NCBI GenBank assembly: GCA_015075175.1
Contig: JABTUV010000010.1
Coordinates: 123,912-187,911 of the forward strand
Length of the DNA stretch: 64,000 nucleotides
Source of the DNA: a bacterium
GTDB lineage: Bacteria > Hinthialibacterota > Hinthialibacteria > H5-UNCL2
Direction of reading: 5' to 3'
Below are positions 20,315 through 27,857 of this stretch, piece after piece. The position numbers and the translations under genes were made by a program. The number at the start of each line of letters is the position of its first letter. The first letter of the stretch is position 1. The notes under the pieces are model-generated. The model was not told the origin of the DNA. It saw only the letters and a list, made by a program, of their open reading frames with translations, and searched no databases.

Positions 20315-22074
20315 GAGGACCTCCGCGCCAACTGCACATCTGCGGCCAAGAGAGCCGGATCGGGCGGCACGCCCAGGTAGTGGAGAATCCGCTCCGCCAT
20401 GCGCGTCCACACCGGCCCCGCCGTCTTGCCGCCGGTCGCCCAGTTCCGCTTGCCCGTGTGTTTGTAGTGGAGGACCGGCCGGTCCAGCGAAACCAGGAGC
20501 ACGAACCTCGGCTCGGGATAGGGCGCGAAACCCACGAAGCTGCCGATGTACTGGCCTTCCAGGTAGCCGCCGTTGCGCAGGTCGGGAATCAGGGCGGTGC
20601 CGGTCTTGCCGGCGAAGCGATAGCCGGGCAGTTTCAGGTCCTTGCCGGTTCCGTCCAGCGTCACCTTGTGGAGCAGGGCCAGGACCCGCCGGGCCGTCTC
20701 CGGCGACACCAGTCGAACCGGCGGCGGCAGCTCCTCGGGGAAGAAATCGCCGGTCAGCGGACTGCGCCGCCCCAACACGAGATGCGGTTGCGGGATCAAT
20801 CCGTCGTTGCCGAAGGCGGCGAAGCGCGAGGCCAATTGCATGGCCGTTACCGAGATGCCGTGGCCGTAACTCACGGTCGCCCGGTCGATGGGCCACCACT
20901 CATGGCGCAGGGCGCCGCCCGACTCTCCCGGCAGCCCACAGCCGGTGGGACGCCCGAAGCCCGCCTTGAAGAGAAAGTCCCGCAGCGCGTACTCGTCCTT
21001 GCCTTGCGGCATAAGCAGCGCGCTGATCTTGGCCGTGCCGATGTTGATCGACTCCGAGAGCACCTCCGCCGCCGTGATCCGCCCCTTGGGATGCATGTCG
21101 GTGATGACCTTGGGCCCCGAGTAGCGCCAGCGGCCGTTTTCGCAGTCGATCACGTCCGACTCGGACAGCACCCCCGCCTCGAAGGCCATGGCGAAGGTGA
21201 AGGGCTTCATCACCGAGCCCGGCTCGAACATGTCCGAGACGCACAGGTTCTTGTCGGGCGCGGCGGCGGGCCGATTGGGATCGAAAGGGGGATACTGCGC
21301 CATCGCCAGCACCTGCCCGTTGTGGGGGTCCATGAGAATGGCGGTTCCCGAAGTGGCGGAAAACTCGGCCACGCCCGCGGCCAGCTCCTCTTCGACCACG
21401 TGCTGCAGATACCCGTCCAGGGTCAAGACCAGATCGGCGCCGCGCAGACCCGCGACGCTGGAGTAGTCCACGTCGGGCATGCGCAGCTTCTGATTGACGG
21501 CGGTGACCTTCTGGGTAGTCGGCAGGCCGCGCAGGGTGCGGTCGTAGCTGCGCTCCAGGCCCCCCACGCCGGTGCCTTCGGAGATGAAGCCGACCACGCT
21601 GCCGGCCAGGCTGCCCTGCGGATAGGCGCGCTGCGGATGCTCCTCGGGCCGCAGGCCCGCCAGCCGCAGCTCCATCACTTCTTGAATCGTCTTCCAGTCC
21701 AGCCCTTTGGCCAGGCGGCAATACATGCGATAGCGGGGATCGTTCATCAGCGCCAATAATTCGCCCGCCGGACGCTTCAGGATGGGGGCCAGCTGCGCGG
21801 CCACCTCGGGGCGGTTTTTGATATTGAACGGTTCGGCGATCAGGATGGTCTCGGGACGATTGACCGCCAGCGGGAGCCCCCGCCGGTCGTAGATTTCGCC
21901 GCGCACGGGCGTCAGATGCACGTCGGTGGAATGCAGGGAGGTATAGGCGCGCAGGCCCTTCTCGGTGCGGGTCAGTTGCAGGATGGCCAATTTGGCCACG
22001 ACCGCGCCGAAGCTCAGCGCAAGGACCATGAAGACGAGATAGAGACGCGCATAGGGGCGTTCTTTCTCGATCAT
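20311..22074 (-). CDS. ftsI: Septal peptidoglycan transpeptidase FtsI (PBP3)
   Basis: Class B penicillin-binding protein of the divisome. The 587 residues have one N-terminal membrane anchor (residues about 10-32), a pedestal domain with VRGEIYDRRGLPLAVN, and the transpeptidase domain. The active-site SxxK is SVMK within FEPGSVMKPFTFAMAF, the SxN-type motif is SIN in LSESINIGTAK, and KTG is in FAGKTGTALIP. The start at 22074 overlaps the ftsL stop as ATGA. Upstream in-frame ATGs exist but would extend into ftsL. Confidence 0.95.
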   Translation of the reverse strand: MIEKERPYARLYLVFMVLALSFGAVVAKLAILQLTRTEKGLRAYTSLHSTDVHLTPVRGEIYDRRGLPLAVNRPETILIAEPFNIKNRPEVAAQLAPILKRPAGELLALMNDPRYRMYCRLAKGLDWKTIQEVMELRLAGLRPEEHPQRAYPQGSLAGSVVGFISEGTGVGGLERSYDRTLRGLPTTQKVTAVNQKLRMPDVDYSSVAGLRGADLVLTLDGYLQHVVEEELAAGVAEFSATSGTAILMDPHNGQVLAMAQYPPFDPNRPAAAPDKNLCVSDMFEPGSVMKPFTFAMAFEAGVLSESDVIDCENGRWRYSGPKVITDMHPKGRITAAEVLSESINIGTAKISALLMPQGKDEYALRDFLFKAGFGRPTGCGLPGESGGALRHEWWPIDRATVSYGHGISVTAMQLASRFAAFGNDGLIPQPHLVLGRRSPLTGDFFPEELPPPVRLVSPETARRVLALLHKVTLDGTGKDLKLPGYRFAGKTGTALIPDLRNGGYLEGQYIGSFVGFAPYPEPRFVLLVSLDRPVLHYKHTGKRNWATGGKTAGPVWTRMAERILHYLGVPPDPALLAADVQLARRSS

Positions 22075-22412
22075 GGCGTCGCCTCCCACACCCGGTCGGC
22101 GGCTCCCAGGCGCACGGGCGGAATCGCGCTGGGGCCCAGTTCCAGGTGCAACTCGTCCACCATCCGGCTCATGGCCGAAAACGTCTGCTTCTCCTGGTAT
22201 TTCACCTGCAGCTCCGCCAGCGTATTGAGCAGGGAGAGTTTCTTTTCGATCAGTCCGTCCAAGCTCATGGCCAGTCCCTTGCGCTCGACGCTCTGGGTAG
22301 TCGCCAGGAGGATGCCGGCGAAGACCAGGAGCAGCCAGACGTAGACCCAGCCCCAGCGAATCGGTTCGGGGGGGGCGTCCGGGGCGTGGCGCTTGCGGCT
22401 TTTCCTGACCAT
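22071..22412 (-). CDS. ftsL: Cell division protein FtsL-like
   Basis: The small 113-residue protein has a basic N-terminus, one membrane helix (residues about 22-40), then a helical segment with heptad-like spacing (LIEKKLSLLNTLAELQVKYQEK). This is the FtsL/DivIC architecture. Sequence conservation in this family is weak, so the call rests mainly on position between rsmH and ftsI and on topology. It would bridge FtsQ and FtsI in the divisome. Confidence 0.8.
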   Translation of the reverse strand: MVRKSRKRHAPDAPPEPIRWGWVYVWLLLVFAGILLATTQSVERKGLAMSLDGLIEKKLSLLNTLAELQVKYQEKQTFSAMSRMVDELHLELGPSAIPPVRLGAADRVWEATP

Positions 22413-22434
22413 GTGAGCGACCTTCTTGCCCGGA

Positions 22435-23331
22435 TCAGCGTTTCCTGGCCGCGCGCAAGCGCGCGCTGCGCGCGCGGGGATTCTGGTGCGCTTCCTGCCG
22501 GCCGGGCCGCACCGGTTTGGGCGTCAGAATCTCCAAACCCCCCGCCTCAGCCTTGCGTCCCTGCCGGACCGCCTCTGTGACGATGCGGTCTTCCAGCGAG
22601 GGATAGGCCAGCCCGACCGCGCGTCCGCCGGGCGCCAGCGCCGCCAGGCCGGCGGGCAGGCCCGCTTCCAGCTCCTCCAATTCGCGGTTGACGGCGATGC
22701 GCAACGCCTGAAACACGCGCGTGGCCGGATGGATGCGGGCCTTGCGTCCTCCCGGAACTGCGCCACGGATCACTTCCGCCAGATCCAGGGTGTCGGTGAA
22801 GCGTCGCTGGTCCCGTCGCTCCACGATCCGGCGCGCGATCCGCCTCGAAAACCGCTCCTCCCCGTACCGCGAAAAGAGCGCCTGCAACTCGGCCTGCGGC
22901 AGTCGGTTGACCAAGTCCGCGGCGGTGGTCGGGGTCGCGGGGTTCATGCGCATGTCCAGAGGCCCGGCGCGAAGGAAACTGAATCCGCGTTCGGCGCGGT
23001 CCAGTTGAGGAGAGGAGACGCCCAGGTCCCAGAAAATGCCGTCCGGGGCCGGCAGCCCCAGTTCGGACAGAACCTCGGCGACGCGGCTGAACGCCGCGGC
23101 TACGATGGCGTGCGCAACCCCCGTCCCCGCCAACCTGTCCCGCGCGGCCGCGACCGCGTCCGGGTCCTGGTCCAGTCCCAACAGAAATCCGGTCCTGCCC
23201 AGGCATTTCGCGATTTCCACGGCATGGCCCCCGTACCCAATGGTGGCGTCCACGACCACCGTCCCCGGACGGGGAGCCAGAAATTGCAGCACCTCCCGGA
23301 GCATCACCGGCAGGTGCAAGACGCTATCCAC
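22435..23331 (-). CDS. rsmH: 16S rRNA (cytosine1402-N4)-methyltransferase
   Basis: SAM-dependent enzyme formerly called MraW. The 298 residues begin [13 protein letters not shown], followed by the SAM-binding [19 protein letters not shown] and [12 protein letters not shown] motifs, and end in [12 protein letters not shown] and the basic tail normal for RsmH. The start is GTG at 23331, overlapping the end of the STAS gene by eight bases. It is the usual first gene of dcw clusters, but mraZ, normally upstream, is missing. Confidence 0.95.
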   Translation of the reverse strand: MDSVLHLPVMLREVLQFLAPRPGTVVVDATIGYGGHAVEIAKCLGRTGFLLGLDQDPDAVAAARDRLAGTGVAHAIVAAAFSRVAEVLSELGLPAPDGIFWDLGVSSPQLDRAERGFSFLRAGPLDMRMNPATPTTAADLVNRLPQAELQALFSRYGEERFSRRIARRIVERRDQRRFTDTLDLAEVIRGAVPGGRKARIHPATRVFQALRIAVNRELEELEAGLPAGLAALAPGGRAVGLAYPSLEDRIVTEAVRQGRKAEAGGLEILTPKPVRPGRQEAHQNPRARSARLRAARKR

Positions 23332-24101
23332 CGGCGAGCGCCCCGAGCGCCTCCTCCTGGGACGAGAAGAGTTCGAGTCCCGAGAGGGCGCCCACGCGGG
23401 CGCATTGTTCCCTGAGATGTTCGGCCATCTCGACGATCACCAGGCGCCCCGCCTGGCGGCGAAAGCACCGGCTCTCTTCCACGAGCCAGCCGATGGCCAC
23501 CAGGTCCACGTCGCGGACGTCTTCCAGATTGACCACCACGCCGCGGCAGCCGGACCGGCGCAGCTCGGAAAGCCGCTGTTTGAGGGCCGGGCCTGCCAGC
23601 CGCCCCTGCGGCGATTCCGGCGACAGCACCAGGATGGGTGGAGCGGCGGCCGGCATCGCTGCCCGGCGTGTAAATGCTGATCTGCGTCGCCAGCTTCATC
23701 CATTTGAGGCGATCCGGCACGATGTGCCAGCCCTCCAGGCCATCGCGCCACTGCTGCGCCACCTGGGCGGCGTAGGCCTCGGCGGGCATGTTGGCGCGCC
23801 GCACCTGGTCATGTGGTATCCAGGGCATAAAATCTTCTGGCTTGAAGTCCGGGAAGGTCAGCAGCAGGTTGGTGATATCGCCTTTGGGATCAATGACGAT
23901 GGCGGGCAGGTCATCGAGGATGGCCTCCTCCAGCATGTTGAGGCAGAGGCCGGTCTTGCCGCTGCCCGTCATGCCGACGACGACGGCGTGCGTCGTCAGA
24001 TCGTGCGAATCGTAATAGACAATCGTGTCATCGAGCTTGTTCGCGCGCGGATCATATTCGCGGCCCAGGTAAAAGCTCGACCGTTCCTCGATAAAGCCCA
24101 T
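23304..24101 (-). pseudogene. HerA-like ATPase, N-terminal fragment
   Basis: From 24101 down to about 23650 the protein matches the start of a large HerA/FtsK-superfamily ATPase: [18 protein letters not shown], the Walker A motif [13 protein letters not shown] near residue 44, and [16 protein letters not shown]. The homology stops after IYTPGSDAG at about residue 150. Relatives I know of are around 800 residues and continue through Walker B. The open frame runs on to 23304 through the STAS gene in a different frame, which is noise. A deletion, rearrangement or assembly join is the likely cause. An upstream TTGACA/GATAGT promoter is present. Confidence 0.7.
23324..23656 (-). CDS. STAS-domain protein
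   Basis: The 110-residue protein has the SpoIIAA-like STAS pattern: a beta strand, an [12 protein letters not shown] helix, the [20 protein letters not shown] core, then [18 protein letters not shown]. The usual phosphorylated serine of anti-anti-sigma factors (DSSG) is replaced, since the site reads DLVAIG, so phospho-switching is unlikely. It overlaps the rsmH start by eight bases and so is probably co-transcribed with the dcw cluster. Its first residues coincide with the break point of the HerA-like fragment upstream, so the true N-terminus may differ. Confidence 0.65.
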   Translation of the reverse strand: MPAAAPPILVLSPESPQGRLAGPALKQRLSELRRSGCRGVVVNLEDVRDVDLVAIGWLVEESRCFRRQAGRLVIVEMAEHLREQCARVGALSGLELFSSQEEALGALAGG

Positions 24102-24225
24102 GGGCGCTTGCTCCTCAGCATGGCTAACGGTGGATAGGGTTCAGGCTGGCACAGACGGCCACCTGGCCCGACATGGCCCACCGAACCGCATTGGAAAAGC
24201 GGCTTGCGCTTTGGGATGACGTGGG

Positions 24226-24254
24226 ACTATCTGCCACTTTCACCCACTTGTCAA
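24226..24254 (-). promoter_or_regulatory. Possible sigma-70 promoter for the HerA-fragment/dcw transcript
   Basis: On the minus strand, TTGACA (complement of 24249-24254) is separated by 17 bases from GATAGT (complement of 24226-24231). A second -10-like TATAAT lies just upstream (complement of 24259-24264). The surroundings are AT-rich compared with the rest of the window. It would place transcription start about 115 bases before the fragment's ATG. Confidence 0.45.
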
Positions 24255-24536
24255 GAGAATTATACACCTATTGAACGATTTTTGCATAATTATCGGCACG
24301 GCATGGCGCAGGCTTAAGCCCGTCGGGAGGGTGAAGGTAGTGCATAAAATTAGTATATACAGTATTTTATATTAGAATACCGCCTCTTGGGGCAAGCGGT
24401 GGGATAATATCCCATTTTTCTGTAATCATGAGTAATCTGTACTGGACTTATACGTGATATTTTAATATCCATTCGAGCTTTTGCATCCTTGCATCCTGAC
24501 TTTTTTTCTGCTATTGTTCTTTCTGGTAGCCGGTTT
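24255..24536. other. AT-rich divergent intergenic region
   Basis: Between the divergent HerA fragment and rsmA the sequence becomes strikingly AT-rich, with runs such as TAGTATATACAGTATTTTATA (near 24350-24370). It probably holds promoters in both directions. I see no coding sequence, and no clear -35/-10 pair on the plus strand. Confidence 0.5.
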
Positions 24537-25430
24537 ATGGAACCTATTCTGTATTCGCGTTTTGCCGTTCGGCGCCTCCTGGCCAAGTTGGGCCATCCCC
24601 CGCGCAAAGCGCTGGGGCAGCACTTTCTCTACTCGCAACCCACGCTGGAGCGCCTGGTGCATTTGGCGCAGTTGCCCCGCGATTTGCCCGTGATCGAAAT
24701 CGGCCCGGGGCTGGGCCATCTCACGCACGCGCTCTTGTCGGCCGGTTATCGTGTGGTCGCGGTCGAGTTGGATCGCGTGCTGGCCCAGCACCTGGTCGAG
24801 TCGCGTGATCTTTTCGGGGAGCTGTCGGTACATTGCGCGGACGCGCTGGCGGTTTCTCTGGGCTCGCTGGTACCGGAAAGCCCGCGCTTTTGCGTCGCCG
24901 GCAATCTGCCGTATTACGCTTCGTCGAAGCTCTTGTTTCATCTCCTGGAGGAGGGGGAGCGGATTGCGCGCATGGGGTTGATGCTGCAGGAGGAAGTGGC
25001 GCTGCGCATGGTAGCGCCGCCGGGCGGCAAGGATTACGGGCGGCTCTCCGTGATGTGCCAGTATTGGGGCGAACCGAAGCTGGCGCTGCGGGTTTCGCGC
25101 CGCAACTTTTTTCCCGTGCCCGAGGTGGACAGCGCGTTCGTGGTCTGGACGCCGGAGCGGCGGCGCCCGGCCAAAGATGAGGGCGCGTTCAGGCGCCTGG
25201 TCGCCTCAGCGTTCGCCGAGCGGCGCAAGATGCTGAAGTCGATGCCCGTTTCCGCGGGCGGGGGGGCGGCCTGGACGCGCGAGGCGCTCCTGTCAGCCTG
25301 TGGCGCGGCGGGCATCGAGCCGACCCGCCGCGCCGAAACGCTCTCGGTCCAGGAGTTCCTCGACCTGGCGGACGCGCTGGCGACCTGCACCGGCGGTGAG
25401 AGAGAACGCGCTCCGGAGTCCAGACTTTAG
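24537..25430 (+). CDS. rsmA: 16S rRNA dimethyladenosine transferase
   Basis: KsgA-family methyltransferase that dimethylates two adjacent adenosines near the 3' end of 16S rRNA. The 297 residues contain KALGQHFLYS, the SAM loop VIEIGPGLGHLT, the VAVELDRVL acidic strand, and the catalytic NLPYYAS motif. A basic C-terminal domain follows. The ATG at 24537 gives the usual short lead before the GQHFL motif; an in-frame ATG at 24489 is possible, and neither has a strong ribosome-binding site. A repeat follows immediately after the stop. Confidence 0.93.
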   Translation: MEPILYSRFAVRRLLAKLGHPPRKALGQHFLYSQPTLERLVHLAQLPRDLPVIEIGPGLGHLTHALLSAGYRVVAVELDRVLAQHLVESRDLFGELSVHCADALAVSLGSLVPESPRFCVAGNLPYYASSKLLFHLLEEGERIARMGLMLQEEVALRMVAPPGGKDYGRLSVMCQYWGEPKLALRVSRRNFFPVPEVDSAFVVWTPERRRPAKDEGAFRRLVASAFAERRKMLKSMPVSAGGGAAWTREALLSACGAAGIEPTRRAETLSVQEFLDLADALATCTGGERERAPESRL

Positions 25431-25571
25431 CCTGTCCGGTGGAAGGGCTGAAGGCTGGACTTCAATGTGAAATCACCATGAATCGGATTGACGGGGGAGC
25501 GGTACTCGCGCAGACTATATCTTACCATTCCACCGCGTTGTTGCATGATGTCATCAAGGGAGGTTCCCGTG

Positions 25572-27648
25572 ATGTGTGATCGCATTTCGCCCCTTGTTTT
25601 CGTTTTCGTCACGGCCGCTGCCGGCATGGTTCCATGCGCATCGGCGTCGCCGCAGGACTCGGCGGTTGCGTCAGTCTGGGGCGAGGTACACGGCGCGCTG
25701 ACCGACCCTCTGGGCGCGCCGCTGGCGGGCGTGCCGCTTCAGTTGGCCCTGCCCTGGATTCGCGTCGCCTCCACGACCACGGACGCGGCGGGACGATTCC
25801 ACATCGCGCAAGTCCCGCCGGGAGACTACTGGCTAGAGCTCTTGACCACGGACCTGGTGTTCACCCGCGCCGTCGAGGTAGCGGTCACGTCGGCGACGGC
25901 GGTGCATCTGGAGCCTGTCACGGCGCTCAAGGCGGCCTCGCTGGGCGGGCGGGTGGTGCTCGAGCTGGGAGGCGGACCGGTCGCGGACACGCTGGTGCGG
26001 GGAGTCGTGACTGACGCCAGCACCGGCCAGCCGATCCCGGGAGTACGGGTGAGCGTCGCGGGTCCGATGGTCCCCGGGTCTCCTGGTTTCCGCGAGCCGA
26101 TGATTGAAGGCCACTATTGGCAGAGAGTCTACCAGACGAGCGGGGAGCACGTGCTGCAATTGGCGGCGGGCGAGTGGAAGGTGGAGGCGACGAGGGACGG
26201 TTACGTCCCGACGGACAGGCGTCAGGAGCGCCCTTCACCGCCGTTCCGCCCGGCCCGGTGGAACGAAGTTCTCCTGCAGCCGTCGCACACTTTTCCGGCC
26301 TGGTTCGGGACGCCCTCGACCGGCGAACCGTTGCCTACGTCGGGTCTTCCTCTGGGGCGCGCGTCAACGTGACGGGCGCGTGAATGAGATCCTCTTCGGT
26401 CGTTTCACCGAGACGGACGCTCAGGGACGCTTTTACCAACGCGGCGCTGGCGCCTGGCAGGGAGGGCGATGTGGCGTATCAATTCGTTATCGTCTCTGCC
26501 TTCCACCGCCTCGCCTTGACGCCTTCGTGACGCCCGATGATCCCCCCATCGAGATGGCGCTCACGCCGGGCGTGCCCAACGCCCGCGCGCAGCTGGGCAC
26601 GTTCGGACCGGTCGTGGAAGTGGGCGGCCGGCGGATTCCGCTAACTCCCCCGCCTCCCGCGCACCCGGCCGGCGCGACGCCCCCGGCGGCCGGGCCTGAA
26701 ACGTCTACCCCCGGTTTCAAGGTCTCCTGCGCGGTCGTCATGCCCAACCGGACCGCCGTGCAGGGCCTAATGGTTGAGCTTTTGAAGGAGGGGGAAATCC
26801 AGCCGCAGGACCTTTTCGAAAAGCCGCGCACGATGCCGACGGATCCGCGCGGCGTGGCGGTGTTTCACGGCATACCGCCCGGCGCCTACACGGCGATCGT
26901 GCGCCCGGAAGGACAGGTCAAGGGAGACTGGGAACGCCTGGGGCTTCCCGCCGGCGTGGCGCAAGCCCAGGTGCACGTGCGCGACCGGGACGTACTTGGT
27001 ATCTTGCTTCGCTTCGAGTCTTCCACGGAAGCGGGCGCCGGCGTGATTGCGGGAGTCGTGCAGGACGCCCAAGGCAAACCGTGGGGGGACAACGTCCGAG
27101 TCCGCCTGTTTCGCAACGAAGGACGAGGGGGACAGCCTGCGGCTCCCGACGTTCGCACGGACCTGGGCGGGCGCTTTCGCTTTGTCAACATCAGCCCCGG
27201 CTCGTACGAGATCATGACCATGACCACGGGCACGTATGGCGATGACGATCCGGGCCTTTCCTGCATGACGCCCCGGTTCATGCTGGCGGCGGGCGAGTCG
27301 CGCGAGGACATCGTGATGGTCATGGACATCGGCGCCACCATAAGGGGTTGCGCGACCGATCGACAGGGAAAACCTCTCGGCAGGATCGTGGACATCATCG
27401 CCATGCAGCGAACCGACAAGGGCCTGCGATTCGTCGCCCGCAGCCGGCACATGGCCTCCGACGGCAGCTACGTGTTCACACAGTTGCCGGCGGGCGAGTT
27501 GCTGCTCTTCGACTGGAGCGGCGCCTATCTGACGACGGTTACGGCGGAACGGGGAAAGACCATCGAAAACCTGAACTTCGCCTACGACGCGGTCCCGGAA
27601 CACAAGGTGTACATGGGGATGGAACAGCAGATGCTGAAAGCGCCGTAG
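25572..27648 (+). CDS. Secreted carboxypeptidase-regulatory-domain protein, frameshifted
   Basis: The ATG at 25572 is chosen for AAGGGAGG about 8 bases upstream and for the signal peptide that follows (VFVFVTAAAGMVPCASA). Repeated beta-sandwich units with the 'DAAGRFHIAQVPPGDYWLEL' or 'DLGGRFRFVNISPGSYEIMT' pattern identify CarboxypepD_reg-like domains. At least three frame changes occur between about 26290 and 26520. In the alternative frames the missing stretches read FSGLVRDALDRRTVAYVG and APGREGDVAYQFVIV, so the domain chain is otherwise continuous. It precedes a paralogue with the same architecture at 27858. Role is unknown; such repeats are often cell-surface or adhesive. Confidence 0.75.
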
Positions 27649-27857
27649 TCCCTGGACGGGACCTGGGGGATGCGCGCGCCGTTTGCAGTCCGGATGGCGG
27701 AATACAGACTGTAGTTCGCGCTCCCGACAGGCTGAAGCCTGGACTCCGATGTACTCCCGACGGTCCCCGGCACGATGGAAACTGTTGACCCGGCGCAAGT
27801 CATGGAGGTAAACTTCGTTTTGCTCCAGACCGACGGTGTCCATGTTGTGGAGGTGGG

